64,000 nucleotides of DNA, taken from Branchipolynoe longqiensis. Taxonomy: Eukaryota; Annelida; Polychaeta; Phyllodocida; Polynoidae. Below the pieces are notes generated by a model. The model ran no database searches, was not told the DNA's origin, and saw only the letters and a list, made by a program, of their open reading frames with translations. The stretch's first letter is position 1, and each line of letters opens with the position of its first letter. Below, piece by piece: positions 10,506-22,565 of this stretch. A program made the translations under genes and the position numbers. The stretch covers positions 83,598,027 to 83,662,026 of the forward strand of contig CM059187.1 in NCBI GenBank assembly GCA_030323885.1. Reading direction: 5' to 3'.

Positions 10506-11258
10506 AGAAACAATCAGTAGGTATTTTGAGTGTTATAACAGTATGTTCCACTATAGAGGTTAGCAGGTAAGTGCTATGTTTTGATCTAGGCCACCGAAAT
10601 ACAGTTCAGCTATGGCCATCTTACACATTACTTCTGACTTGATCATCTCATCAGTGGTTCCTCGGCCAGGGACATCAATTCGCCAATCCTTGACACCGCT
10701 TGGTAGTAGTAGTAGTACTAATACATACACATCACTGCACTATGGTTCTTTAACGTGAAATATATACTTTTCATAAGCAAACACATCCACATTGTTTAAA
10801 TAGCAGTTCTGGCGGCTGTATAACCAACCAATGCTAACCACCTATTGTCACCTTAGTAAGTATTATTAGTTTTATTTTTATTTGTTTAAAGGACACATAG
10901 GTGACTCCGTCATTAGCGAGCCACAACGTCGGGCCTGAACAGCTGAATGGGCACCATCAGGATATAACCCGGAAGTGACGTATAAGGATGTATGACCTTT
11001 CTGCATGTGTATCCTATCCACATCAAGCACAGTCGACAATGTGGTAGAGCTTTGCTTTGGGGATTCCCTGTATAAGAGCTTTCCCGTTCGAGGTCTCGCT
11101 TGCCTTATCCTCGCGGCTTTTGGAGGCTTGATGGAATAACCAGCCCAATGTGTATCGCCTATGTGTTGTATAAGCCATGTGTTGTATAAGCCTATGCGTT
11201 GTATAAGCCATTGTGTGAGTATGTCTCCACAGGCACCCCACCAGTCTTCTACTGGTTC
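10506..11258. other. No gene; short tandem near 11158-11212
   Basis: Three copies of a unit close to TATGTGTTGTATAAGCC lie at 11158-11212. No coding signal is seen otherwise. Confidence 0.4.
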
Positions 11259-11259
11259 G

Positions 11260-11590
11260 TTAAGCAGACTGGATGGCCTATCCCGTTTTCGTAGATCGTG
11301 GGATTAGAACCCACGGGTTCGAACCGTGGTCGAGTCAAGCCAACGACTCAAAAATGTATGCTTGTCGCTTCCTAGCCAGGAGCTTGGCATTATTAGGAGA
11401 TTGCAAGGACTGGTTGGCTCAGTGTCAGGATAATGTGACTGAATGGGACATGGCTCTGCTGGCCTGGTCTCCCAGTGGGGCAGCACTATAAAGTCACAAT
11501 GCATGCGCACTGACACAAGTCGGTACGCATCCTGATATGACCCTATATGTTGCCAGGACGGGAAAACTCCAACACACAACCACCAAGAGG
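11260..11590 (+). repeat. SINE family 1, head type b
   Basis: Head with a B box ACGGGTTCGAACC, the shared body, and the tail AACTCCAACACACAACCACC. Confidence 0.85.
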
Positions 11591-12388
11591 TTCGCTCCAG
11601 CATAACTGGTATCTATTGATCAGACCCTTCTGCCTCGCCTAGTTGCACCACCTTCCGGCATCTTCATCATTGTCTCTCCCCTCACGCCTGTCCCACTGTC
11701 GCAAACAAAAACCTTATCAGAGGCAGTTACCTTTTGGCAGCTTTATCCGAGTGAGTGATTGGTTATTCGCCTCTATGAAATTGTGTTGCTGGGTGACCAT
11801 TATATTGAGGCAAACCACCTCAAGTGACCCTACCTGACAGCCCCCCCCCCCCCCCACGCCAGTGTGAGGGCATGACCTACACTGGTGAGCAGGCAGCCAG
11901 CTACAACAGTGAGAAAAAACAGATAGCCAGTGCTGCCCTCTGGTGTTTAGAACTAGTGGTCGGGTCTGCTGCTCTGCGATCCGTCACTCCTTATATGAAT
12001 CGACCGCGCCACCTAGTGAGTGAGTCAGTGAGTGAGTGACAACAGATTGTTTAAGCGTCGCGACCTCTAATTGGCAAACGAGACGTGAGGTCGTCGACGA
12101 GATTGACTGACGGGTGCTGCCCCTGTAGTCCGCGCCCTTGAAGGAATTGTCGTCTGCTTGACGGCCGGAAATGATGCTGGGTTTGACGGACCCACTAAGG
12201 GCGCCACCAGCCGGCCGCCAGAAACAGTCCCAGAGTGCCTGGCGACAACCGTCTGGCACTGTGCCAACCTGCGGGCGCCATGTTTGGTTAGGAGTGCTGA
12301 TAGCTCAAGTGGACATGACATGCAAATAGTGCCTTGCTATTTAGCCAGATTGGGACTTCATACTAATACGCCCGCTGTGTGGTCGTGT
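11591..12388. other. No gene recognised
   Basis: Contains a C-run at 11840-11857 and a GTGA microsatellite at 12015-12038. Opposed open frames at 11984-12538 have no recognisable domain and overlap the next MITE. Confidence 0.4.
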
Positions 12389-12391
12389 TTA

Positions 12392-13311
12392 AGGCCCTGT
12401 CACATTACGGCGTATGGCGTTAGCATATGCCGGCGTATGCGGTTTTCGACCCATACACTGTCATACGCCGTCATACGCCGTCATACGCCGTCATACGCTA
12501 CGCACGAGGTCCCAGCAGCATCTGAAGCGTATGCCTAACCTATGCCTAACCTATGCCTAACCTATGCTTAACCTATGCCTAACCTACCCCTAGCCTATGG
12601 CGGTGTATTCAAAGCGTATCCCGACCTATGCACGACGTACTGTGATGATGTTTGATGGTTGTGATTGACAAGTTCAGCATACGCCCAACCTATGCGTAAC
12701 CTATGTCGGCGTACGCATAGCGTACGTCGAGCGTATGAGCAGCGTATGAGCCATATGCTGCCATACGCCAAAAGTTTGTGAGCATGCTAAAAATAAATCT
12801 GGACGGACGCGCGTATGACGGCGTATGACGGCGTATGACGGCATATGCCGGCATATGCATAGCATATGCATAGCGTATGCATAGCATATGCGAAGCGTAT
12901 GATGGCGTATGACGGCATATGGGTTGAAAATCCATACACTAACGCCATACCCCGTAGTGTGACACCACTTTTACAGAACGTTGGGGGTATTCAAGAGACA
13001 CCCGGCGGGTGTCAATCCAGCGTACGCCCAACCTATGCCGACGTACCCCTAACCTATGTGTAACCTATGCCGGCATATGCATAGCGTACGCCTAGCGTAT
13101 GAGCAGTGTATGATCCATATGCTGCCATACGTTGACAATTTTGAGCAAGGAAACAGGCTTGTTGGAGGATCGGCGTATGATGGCGTATGACGGTGTATGT
13201 CGGCGTATGCGTAGCGTATGCGTAGTGTATGGCAGCGTATACCGACATATATGACGTAACACGATTACACCGCCGTACGCTCCCGCAAAAAAAACTAATG
13301 TGACAGCCCCT
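12392..13311. mobile_element. CGTATG-word MITE (copy B)
   Basis: Ends AGGCCCTGTCACATTACGGC and, reverse complemented, AGGGGCTGTCACATTAG. TTA flanks both sides (12389-12391, 13312-13314). The interior is almost wholly made of variants of GGCGTATG/CATACGCC. A second internal copy of the right terminus (GTAGTGTGACACC) sits at 12953-12966, so this may be two elements joined. Frames such as 12690-12935 are by-products of the word repeats. Confidence 0.8.
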
Positions 13312-13439
13312 TTAAAGATAGACGTGATTCAAGGATGTTACTTCCCGTCTTTGATCAATTTCTGATTGAAATCTTTGCTGTCGTCCTGGATAGGAAATCT
13401 ATGTTTTCCTGCAAGAGAAATAGTCAGCGTGTGTGAAAT

Positions 13440-13725
13440 TAGTCATATCAGGACTTGTGACAGTGTGCACTCATGGTGACTTTATAGTGCTGTCCCACTG
13501 GGAGGCCAGGCCATGAACACCATGACATAATATCCCACTCAGTCACATTATCCTGACACTGAGCCAACCAGCCCTTGCCCTATCCTAATAATACCAAATG
13601 CCTGGCTAGGAAGCGACAAGTATCAATTTCTAAGTCATTGGTTTGAATCCGTGGGTTCGAATCCCACGATCTACCCATACGGGAGACGGACGCTCAACTC
13701 AGTCAGCCATCCCGGATGGTCACCG
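13440..13725 (-). repeat. SINE family 1, head type b (minus)
   Basis: Body plus tRNA-like head with B-box complement GGGTTCGAATCCCAC at 13663-13677. The distal tail is truncated. Confidence 0.8.
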
Positions 13726-15340
13726 CACAAGGAAAGGTATATATACATATATGTGATGTATAACATGTGTGAGTATAAAGGCGCATACAGGAATTACTTA
13801 TGTATATAAGCATCGATTATTCTATATTCTGCTTCCTCGACCTCGCACGTGAGACCGGTGGAGCCGCCACCAGTTCTCCTCGTCCCAAATGGACGCAGCA
13901 ATGTGTCAGTCGCACCAGAAGATGTATTTAAATATGTACTGTATAAGCATTATACGAGTATAATTATCGGTAAACTGATTATCCTTGAACTGTGCCTCTG
14001 CTTGGCACCTTGCTTGACACCTCACAACTATTGACACTTAACAACTCATGGGAATGGACAGGCTCTCTCTGCCTTGCCTGGTGCTGCCACCTGGCCTATT
14101 CAGCTGTCATGATTCAGCCTATTGTATGTAACACTCGTTCAAAATATATAGATATATTTAAATAGTTTTAAATATATTTATATATTTAAATATATTTAAA
14201 ACTGTACTGAGCTGCACTCAGAGGATTGCTACATGTACAGGTACATGTGGCTAAGTGGGTTGCATTAGGAAGCAGGTTTAGTGGTTTCAAATGTTCTCCC
14301 TGGAATGGCAGCAATTTGGGTTTGAGGTTCACTTAAGACTGACGTTCCTATAAGCTGAAACTGCATTCGTGAAATATATGTACATAGTTCAGATAACATT
14401 TATGTAGAGAGAGGAGGAAATTGCTTAAAATAAATTTTATGAATTTAGTATTTATCTATGATAGTTCTAAAATTGAGCATGCCTGGCAATGCTCAATGAA
14501 TCCTCACAAATAATTTAAATCGGTGGAGAAGTGGCGCAAACTGGCGCAACTGTTGGGTACCACACTGCTGGCGATGGCGCCACTGGCGCTGGTAGGCCGG
14601 CAGAAGGCGCAGCTACGTAACTATCGCCCAACTCATACACTTGAAACGAGCTCTCCGCTACGTATATATATATATATATCTAATACATTATAGACTTTGT
14701 ATTATTTAAATATAAAGAGATTGATTGGCAGTGTCCTGTTCAGAGGAAATGCTACATTAAACATATTATGCTACATATGCCCTATATAAGTTATGAGAAT
14801 TTGATCGTCAGCGCAGGTCTGGAGGCGGTAGTGACCAGATGCGGCTGATATCATGGTAGCTAGCGGCCACTCAGGTGGCGCCAGTGTGGCCGAACTAGTA
14901 ACCAACCCCTGTGGTAGTAGATAGTAGATAATAAAATACATATAGCGAAGGGAAGTGAGGTGTGGTAGCGTCCTTGTTTATATTCCCATAATATAGTATA
15001 GAGCACATAAATTGCGGTGCTCGATTAGACATCTTTATTATTAATTTATTTATTGCTATTTACTTATTTACCGATGTATTATTTGCTGCGGGTCGGCGAG
15101 TCGGCCCCTCTACTTACGAGTTGTGGCGTCACTTCTGGCATAGTTGAACCCTGTCGTCTCAATAATTCGCCAACTTGTTTTAAGCTGTATTATTGTATGG
15201 CGTTAATTGCTCAGCCAGCGCCTCAAAATAAATAGATTCCTCCACACCTGGTTCTCTCTGAATTTTCTTTCTTGGGTTAGCCAGAATTAATACATAATAT
15301 TAATGCATACTATTATATATTTATAAAATTATAAAATTAT
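13726..15340. other. No gene; AT-rich with an inverted repeat at 14155-14215
   Basis: At 14155-14215 a TTTAAATATATT-type sequence forms a near-perfect hairpin with arms AGTTTTAAATATATT and AATATATTTAAAACT. Short TGGCGC-rich patches at 14525-14625 and 14860-14885 resemble the word of the 5596-6498 MITE but have no definable ends. No coding signal is seen. Confidence 0.4.
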
Positions 15341-15341
15341 A

Positions 15342-15537
15342 TACAGCAAACCTCTCTAAATCGACCGACCACGGGACCGACCTTAAATGGTCAGTTTCGG
15401 GAGGTGGTCGGTTTAGGGATGTTTTTTTTGTCATTACCGTTGTATCGTATGGGTGATTATTTGGGACCCAAATAAAGCGATCGATATAGGGGAGTGGTCG
15501 ATCTTTGGAGGTGGTCAGTTAGAGAGGTTTTACTGTA
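15342..15537. mobile_element. Mariner-like MITE
   Basis: Ends TACAGCAAACCTCTCTAAAT and, reverse complemented, TACAGTAAAACCTCTCTAAC. TA bounds both ends, as in Tc1/mariner non-autonomous elements. The body iterates a GACCGACC/GGTCGGT word. 196 bp, no coding capacity. Confidence 0.75.
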
Positions 15538-15555
15538 TTTGTGTATGCATATGTC

Positions 15556-15662
15556 GTTCGGGTGATGGAAATGGGAAATATTGCGTCTAGACTTGGAATC
15601 GAAGCCACATCTCTTGCATTCTAGGCCAGTGTGCTTAACCATTACACCACCTAGGCTCCCTT
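15556..15662 (-). repeat. SINE family 2 (tRNA-derived)
   Basis: Minus-strand tRNA-like unit: A-box region AATGGTTAAGCACACTGG, B-box region GGCTTCGATTCCAAG, and the 3' motif AATATTTCCCATTTCC shared with 60034-60245. Confidence 0.75.
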
Positions 15663-15997
15663 TCGATTAGATCAATGGCCATGCTATACATAGGAAAGGT
15701 ATGTGATTCATGGGCATTACTAGCAATTGTCTCATCCGATATAATCTACTTGTCCATTTATGCCACGCGTGGCGGGTTTGTGGCATACAATAAGCGGCTT
15801 AGCTTCCTTGATTGTTCTGACGGCGAACAGTCGACAAGGAAAGGCAGGCAGCTCAGAACCTAACGCGGGTAGTCCCATATTTCAGCATGCAATGAGTATA
15901 CAGACAATTCCAGTAGACACTGCTAGTAGAACCCAAGGAAGAAAACTATTGCTTGATGCCACAGCTCATGCTAAACATGTAGTGTAATTGGTTGGTT

Positions 15998-16030
15998 GTT
16001 GGTGTTTTACGTCCTGGCAACATCTAAGGA
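15998..16030 (-). repeat. SINE family 1 tail fragment
   Basis: GGTTGGTTGTTGGTGTTTTA followed by CGTCCTGGCAACATCTAAGG is the reverse complement of the family 1 tail. The rest is absent. Confidence 0.6.
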
Positions 16031-16044
16031 AGGGTGCCGGTGTA

Positions 16045-16175
16045 GGACGTTCAGAACACTACCCCGTTCAAAACACTACGGTAGTGTTTTGAACTTAAGT
16101 TCAAAACTGTTACTGTTAAGTTCAAAGCACTACCTCTACGTACATTCAAAACACAACCCAAGTTCAAAACACTAA
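16045..16175. repeat. GTTCAAAACACTAC word array
   Basis: At least six direct and inverted variants of GTTCAAAACACTAC in about 130 bases, including a perfect inverted pair around 16062-16093. It looks like a small MITE interior without clear ends. Confidence 0.5.
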
Positions 16176-16209
16176 CATGACAGAGCAGTGGGGGCTGTAG
16201 TTCCGCAAA

Positions 16210-16460
16210 ATGTAACCTACTGCATAGGCCCTACTGGTCCACTTTACTACATTTTCCTCCACCTTACAACATACTGCCCCACCCTACTACATTCTGCTCC
16301 ACCCTTCATCATACAGGCCCACCCTGGTAGTGTTACAGTTTTTAACAACGTATCAGTAGTATACGCTGACAGCGCTGTGGCATCTGCACCACGTATCAGT
16401 AAATGCTGATAGTGCTCTGGCATTTAACAATGTGTTAGTAGTATACGCTAATCGTGCTGC
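16210..16460. repeat. Two minisatellites, about 20-bp and about 50-bp units
   Basis: At 16215-16330 a roughly 20-base unit near CCACCCTACTACATTCTGCT repeats about five times. At 16340-16460 a unit near TCAGTAGTATACGCTGACAG repeats about three times. The second unit resumes at 16728-16860 after a unique interval. Confidence 0.6.
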
Positions 16461-16727
16461 GGTATATAACAGTGTAGTAAATCAAGTGCTTATGAATCTA
16501 CTCAGGAATGTAAATCAATTGAATGAGAAGTAGCGGTTACAGTAGTATGAAGGAGTAACGTAATACAATGACATATGAAACAACAATAGGGCGAATAGAA
16601 ATAACTGTACATAAAAGAAAATAGGAAATCAGGCTCTCTCAACCAGGTGGTGGGAGAGAGCTTGGTTTGCGGGGATGTATGTGTGTATGGCGGAGGACCG
16701 CCAGTTACCAAGGTCGCGGACGTCGTT

Positions 16728-16860
16728 AACAACATATTAGCATATGCTGATAGTGCTGTGGCATTTAAGCGTATTAGTATACATTGATAGTGCTGCAGCA
16801 TTTGAACAAAGGATTAGTAGGGCCTATATCTAGTATATGCTAATTGTGTTGCAGAATTGC
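16728..16860. repeat. Second block of the about 50-bp minisatellite
   Basis: Units near GCTGATAGTGCTGTGGCATT again, separated from the first block by 270 bases of unrelated DNA. Confidence 0.55.
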
Positions 16861-16861
16861 A

Positions 16862-17115
16862 GAGCGTGGGCCTAGCATGCGCTATGTCGGGAGTTCGGTT
16901 CTTGGTCGAATCAAAGCAATTATTTTATTGATAGTTGTCACTTCCTCGCCTGGCACTCGGCATTAATAGGATATAGGGCAAGGACTGGTTAGCCCAGTAT
17001 CAGGATATTGTGACTGAGTCAGATATATCAGATCATGGTGCTGGGGGCCTGATTTCCCAGTAGGGCAGCATTATAAAGGTGCAATAAGTGTGCACTGTCA
17101 CAATGAAGTCGGTAC
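16862..17115 (+). repeat. SINE family 1, head type a (3' truncated)
   Basis: B box GGAGTTCGGTTCTTGG and the body up to CACAATGAAGTCGGTAC. The tail is missing. Confidence 0.75.
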
Positions 17116-17284
17116 AAATGAAAATGAATATGCATTTTTTTAACCTAGGTTAATTGTGCTGCCACTGATTAGTGTTATGATGTGATTATGTAGATTAATA
17201 CGGTTTAAAAATCAAATCAAGAGCCTTACTGTGGCCGTAATATTGTGTTATGTTTGCATTCTCTCTCCTTTTCTCAACTTTAAG

Positions 17285-17405
17285 GCAATATAGATAAACA
17301 TTCCATATTGGAACCACAACCTCCAGAGTGAATTCCGACTGAAACAGTTCTGGCTCGGATTTCAGTCAATTGAATATGATTTAAGTAAATCTATGATGCT
17401 ATAAT
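17285..17405 (-). repeat. Fragment of repeat family H
   Basis: The reverse complement matches the segment at 28385-28460 and 62815-62900 (shared GGTTCCAATRTG and GCAAAG motifs). Confidence 0.45.
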
Positions 17406-17424
17406 TTGTAAGTTCTGTATTTCT

Positions 17425-17625
17425 ATGATTAAATCGGAGTAGGGTGTGGGTGGGTGGGTAGGTTTACCCTAGTCTGGACAGCGGTGAATCATTTATCTAC
17501 ATAGTACGAGCCATTTTTTTTTTTATTTCCTCGGGTTGATACGATCGGGGATCCACCTCACGACTTTCCGCATGGGACGCGAGTGCTCTAACCAGTTGGG
17601 CATCCCTCCACCCTCACCCACCCCC
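17425..17625 (-). repeat. SINE family 4 (tRNA-derived)
   Basis: On the minus strand, GATGCCCAACTGGTTAGAGC (A box) and GAGGTGGATCCCCGATCG (B box) are followed by an A-run and a short body. A single copy in the window. Confidence 0.6.
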
Positions 17626-17916
17626 AAACAAGACCATGTAGTGGTTGGACAATTGGTTGTGCGTCGGTAGAGACGACGACCCTAGGTGCCAGCTGCAGCA
17701 AAGCGGATATTGGATTTGTCGGGGATAAATTGCCGTATTGTGTCGACAGCGCCTTGTTTTCTTTGGGTTTTTTTGGAGTGGTTTCTATAGGGGAAGCAAG
17801 AGGAAAATGTCAGCCTAGGCAGTGCTGTTTTTCTCTGTCCACCCTGGTGGTGACTGTGTCTTATTTAGCGAATAGAGCATGGTCAGAGGGTCCCTGACAG
17901 TTGTAAGCCACTCTAA

Positions 17917-18569
17917 TACCCCTGTCACACTACGACGTAACGAGCCAACGTGAGCCTAACGTGGTCATTTTTCGTCATTACGTTGGGTTACGTCATGATG
18001 ACGTCAGAATGACGTTAGAATGACGTCGAGCTACGTCACATTACGTCGTGTTACGTCGAGTTACGTCGAGGTTTTGGACATGTTCAAAAATGTCGACGTA
18101 GCTCGAACGTAAGGGTTTACGTTCGCCGTACGTTCTGTTCACGTTCAGTGAACGTCAATGACGTTAAATGGACATTTTTCCAACGCTGCTCACTATGTTC
18201 AACTACGTTCCACTACGTTGACCCACATTAAAACGAGTGCAAATGCCCACGGGGCGTAATGGGAACGTCAGGAGAACGTCAGGAGAACGTCAGGAGAACG
18301 TGCATTCAACGTACGTTCAACATCTCATGACGTAGGTAACGTCACGTAACGTTCTGCTGGCGATGGAATAACGTTCATAACGTTCCGTGAGCGTAATGAT
18401 GTTGTCCTCTCTCGTTGAATGACGGTATTACTACGCTTTACCGACGTTACGCTCTCGTCCACTACGCTGCATCCAACTTGTGCTCAAATTTGCATACTAC
18501 GCCCAGAAGTTCAACGTTCTTCACGTTCTCCCTACGCTGACGTCATTACGTCGTAGTGTGACAGGGCCA
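17917..18569. mobile_element. ACGT-word MITE, copy A2
   Basis: Nearly the same sequence and ends as 5689-6370, with three or four tandem units of CAGGAGAACGT instead of about seven. Flanked by TAA on the left and TTA on the right. No coding capacity. Confidence 0.85.
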
Positions 18570-18612
18570 TTAGGGGGAACAACATGAGGGAGTGGCCGTC
18601 GTGATTCATTAA

Positions 18613-18957
18613 AGTTGCAGGGTCCGATAGCTTTGAGTTTCTATCATTTGCTGAGATAAATATAATAGGATGATGGTTATATTCTACCTTGCTTTATTTT
18701 GAAGCAACTTTCATTTTAAATTGCTACCTTTGGAGATATTTGAAGTGCAAACATTCAATATTGATTTCAGGAAGCATGCTAAAAATCTAAAACCATATGC
18801 TTCAGCAGTAACAGGTTCTATTAAATCGACTCAGCATTCCTTTCTATGTGGCAACAAATGCTCAATAAGCGCATCAGTATTTACGTTAGATATCTAGGAT
18901 CAAATCAAGGGAATTCTTTTGATTTTGAAATGTGATGCTTTTATTCGGACTATCCAA
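18613..18957. mobile_element. TTAA-flanked MITE, family R (copy R1)
   Basis: Left end AGTTGCAGGGTCCGATAG with TTAA before it (18609-18612), diverged right end with TTAA after it (18958-18961). The body matches 43461-43791. The family terminus is AGTTGCATAGTCCGATG. Confidence 0.7.
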
Positions 18958-19267
18958 TTAATTGTGATAATAATCATTATGGCTTAAGTTTCAATAGTTC
19001 GTTTAGATTGCAATTTATAATGAGGTCAATCAATCGGAGTTGTGGGTTGGTGGGGAAAAAAGGAGTAGTGGTCAGGCTGAAAATTTGGTGAAGACTGATT
19101 AGTGCGGGCCGCACGAGAGCCGAAGGAGGGCCTAGAGCGGGGAGCGCTGTGATTGGCTGAGGGGAGTTGAGTGCTGAGGGTAGCTGAGTGAGGAGCAGTG
19201 GGGTTGTGAGAGACAGTCAGCCCCAACCCCCCGCCCCCACCCATTCCCACCCTTGCCCCAACCCCCG

Positions 19268-19490
19268 CAGCTCTGTGACTCCCTGTGGCTCTATGTGCTC
19301 CCTGTGGCTCTATGTGGCTCAATGGGCTCCCTGTGGCTCCCTGTCACTCCAGGTGGCTCCCTGTGGCTCCCCGTATCTCCCTGTGGCTCCCTGTAGCTCC
19401 CTGTGGCTCCCTGTGGCTCCCTGTGGCTCCCTGTGGCTCCTTGTGGCTCCATATGGCTCCCTGTGGCTCCCTGTGGCTCTCTGTGCCTCA
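19268..19490. repeat. 10-bp minisatellite CTGTGGCTCC
   Basis: About twenty units of CTGTGGCTCC and variants. Long open frames on both strands here are artefacts of a repeat that lacks stop codons. Confidence 0.9.
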
Positions 19491-20318
19491 GCAATGACAC
19501 AGAATGAGCATCCTTGCTCATTCCAAACAGTTATACACCTAACATGTTTGTGTAAATTCTTATGGATGTAAAGCCAGTACTCCACTGCTGAGAGAGAAGA
19601 AACTATTCAGAGGAATAACATTTTCACCGAAAATTACAAATTGCATTAATCAAGTGATTGATCGAGTGATTGGAGGTTTCCGGTACTAGGAACATCTAAG
19701 TTCATACCATGATGATGTTACCTGGTTGATCTGTTGATGTTGATCCTGTCTTCTCAAGACCTAACCAGGTGTAACGTGGATCTTTCTAAGATTATATCCC
19801 TATCTGCTGTGGAACCTGATAGGGCCATAGTCCCGGGTGATAAGAATCCCTGGCACGACAGGGCGTTGACCTTTTTGGTGATCTACTTTATTTAGTGAAT
19901 CCTTCTAATAATACAACCCTATAAGCGAAGATGCCATCCCAGAGTGCATTTATTGTCAATCTACGTTATCTAACATGTATATCGTGCTGAATATATCATG
20001 CTGGAGGGGTGGGTTATTGTTGTTTTTTTTGTTTTCTTTTATGGGATGTTTATGCTGTCCATAACATATAAGCTCAGATGATTGAGGTTGTTTTCAATGC
20101 TGGGCAATTATCGGTGTGTGTTTCTTAAAGTTATGGTTTGTGGTTAGTGAACTATGTTAGTTTTTTTGGATTTTCTTGGCAAGAGTTTTCCTCTTTTATT
20201 TTTGTCCTACACTTAATTCTAGACTAGCCTACTCTATTTACATATTATAGGCTTGTAGGTAATAGGTGGTTGGTTTATGTTTGCATTTGATGTTATCTAT
20301 CTGTTTTCTGGCAGGGGG

Positions 20319-20912
20319 TTACCTCTCATGGGCTGTCCAGCTGGTGGGCCATGACATATCACATGCCCCCTTGTGGAGTAGCTTCGAGGGGGTTCCTGGT
20401 TTTATTTTGCACAGATATTCTTTGTATGTTTTTAGGTCAGGAATTTGTTGTTCCTTTACCATTTGGGCATTCCATCCTTTGACAGCCATTTCCAGTAGGC
20501 TTCTTTCATGAGCTTTGATTTGGCTTCTGGTCTGCCTTAGTAGTGGTGCATTGTTTGCTCTGGTGTTCCTTAGTGGTTGGGTTAGATGATTTTTGTCTCG
20601 ACTATATCCATACACAAGTGTTTTTAGGTGGATTTTCCTTCTATTTTCTAATAGTTTTACTTTAGAGCTTTTGTCTCTGTCATAGGTGGGGTGCAGTTTG
20701 TCTACTTTGAGGCAGATCTTTAGTGCTCTATTTCGCAGTATTTGCAGTTTGTTTAGTGATTCTTTTTTAGCACCCATGTAAGTTACATCCCCATAGTTGA
20801 AGTAGGGGAGCACCATACCTTTGAAGATGTTTATTGACATTTCTTGTGTCATATAGTTTCTTAGTTTTACAAATAGCCACAGTTTGTGGTTTATTTTTTG
20901 GATGATTTTCAT
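20319..20912 (-). pseudogene. LINE reverse transcriptase, C-terminal part
   Basis: 197 codons beginning NHKLWLFVKLRNYM and including LPYFNYGDVTYMG and NRALKICLKVDKLHPTYD, the thumb and connection region of CR1/Jockey-like RTs. It aligns along its length with 23614-24200. The catalytic YADD box is not in this fragment. Confidence 0.8.
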
Positions 20913-21461
20913 TATACATAGGTTGTAGTTTAGCTAGCTGTCCAGCTCTAGGCCTAGGTATTTGTAGTGATTTACGTTTTCTAATATTTGGTTTCCTAGC
21001 TAGCATTGTAGGTTTCTTTCTGGCACTGATTTATGTGAGAAGAGCATCGTCTCTGTTTTTTGTGATGTTGTTTATGTTTTGGTGTAAATGGCTTTTTAGC
21101 ATTTCTTCTGAGTAATTTTTGGGGATCTGCCCATCTTGTATTCATAGTGATTTGTGCTTTTGAGTTTTTTCCTGGTTACATATATATTAGCTCATGATCA
21201 CTTATACCCCAGCTTCTAGTACCCTATTTTATGGCATGGTTTGAGTTGGTTAGTTTTAGATCAATTGTTCAGCTGTTGTTGCATAGCCTTGTGGTTTCAG
21301 TAATGAGTTGATGTAGGCCTAAGATTTTGATAGTGGTTTGTAACATTAGTTTATTTTTGTGATTGCTGTTGTAGTTTACATTGAAGTCCCCTAGTACAAA
21401 GATTTCTGCACTTGTTAATTTTCGCACTGTTTATGCTTCTATCTAGGGCTTCAAGGAATAC

Positions 21462-21770
21462 TTATATGTCTCCTGACAGTGGTCTGTAGAGGCTTGCTAT
21501 GGCTATGTTTTTTATTATGCACCACAGTAGTTCCATGTGTTCATTTGAAAGATTTGCTGGTTTTAGAACTTCAGTGTCTAGGTTTTTGGAGGTTTTGCAG
21601 TAAATACCAACACCTCCACGTTTTTTTGTTTGGTTTGTTATATTACTTTGTTGTCTATCATTATGTACAAGCCTATATCCATCTATGTTGAGGGTGTTGT
21701 ATTGGTGCATGTCATTGTACCATGTTTCTGACAGTGTTAGTACATCATGATTTTCATTTTCTAGGTGCAT
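21462..21770 (-). pseudogene. LINE endonuclease (EEP) fragment
   Basis: Encodes the N-terminal half of an exonuclease-endonuclease-phosphatase domain: LTLSETWYND carries the catalytic Glu of the SETW box, and KRGGVGIYCK and IASLYRPLSGD follow. The family enzyme nicks target DNA to prime reverse transcription. The GDFN and SDH catalytic boxes are missing downstream, so it is inactive. Confidence 0.8.
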
Positions 21771-22229
21771 TTTTATTATGTCAATTTTTTTGGATGCACT
21801 TTGCCATTTTTTTTAGGTTAGTGGCTGCTTGATTTCGTGAGTTTTAACTTTGTTTAGATTTAATATGTATTAATTACTGTTTTGGGGTGAATGTACTAGT
21901 GCATGCAGCACATAGAGCCTTGTTAAATTTCCCGATATTTAAGACATTGGTGATGGTGTGAACTAGTCTATAGTAAATTACAAATGGTCTATAAAAAAGA
22001 TAAATGGTATATAAAACCAAATGCATATAGGATTGTGTAGTATTGGTGATCCATTACTGAGTTAATATGGACATTGTGTATTATAATAGATAGTTTGAGA
22101 GGGACACTACTTGTAATGTGACAGAGCCTTAGGAGTTCTGTGCACATACCCCCCAAATGTTATTTACAGATCACTGCACACCCAGACACAACAGGGCACT
22201 GTAGACATAAACAGCCAAGGCTTGGTTGC

Positions 22230-22535
22230 AAGCCTATTGAATGTTCATTGGTTGATTGAAGAATGCCTGTTGCTGATTGGAGGGATTGATCAGGTGTGTA
22301 CAGCCATCTTGGATTCTAAAACCTATATATATAATAAAATAAGCAAGCTCCTTCTGGTTCCTTCTGCACACTCTATATCTTGCCTTGCTTCTCTATACTC
22401 GCCTGTAGTGATTTCCTATTAGCCTGCCTACACAACTACAGCTGCCAGCCGACGACTTTACAGCCTGTTCTGGTATATAGTCATATGACACTAAACTATA
22501 ACTGTAGATTGTACCTGTTTGCATGGAGGAAGGTA
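22230..22535 (+). promoter_or_regulatory. Promoter-like stretch (tentative)
   Basis: ATTGG boxes at 22248-22252 and 22277-22281 precede CTATATATATAATAAA at 22323-22338 on the + strand, followed about 200 bases later by a donor-like AAGGTATGT near 22531. This could be a host promoter or a retroelement LTR. No downstream coding exon is recognisable. Confidence 0.2.
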
Positions 22536-22565
22536 TGTGTCCTGCAATGTGTGTTAGCTATACAT

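Larger units (their letters stand above)
20020..21860 (-). mobile_element. LINE copy 1 (internally deleted)
   Basis: Minus-strand non-LTR retrotransposon. 5'-to-3' it carries an endonuclease piece (21770-21462) and then the C-terminal reverse transcriptase (20912-20319). The catalytic RT core between them is missing. The 3' untranslated part (20040-20190) matches 23242-23425 and, inverted, 54240-54470. Several frameshifts and stops show it is dead. Confidence 0.8.

Noticed and set aside
12392..13311. Regularly repeated short motif suggesting a CRISPR-like array
   Set aside because: Units are degenerate, in both orientations and without equal spacers; terminal inverted repeats and TTA duplications show a transposon, and the DNA is from an animal.
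19188..19585. Opposed 70-127-codon frames
   Set aside because: Translation of the 10-bp CTGTGGCTCC minisatellite.
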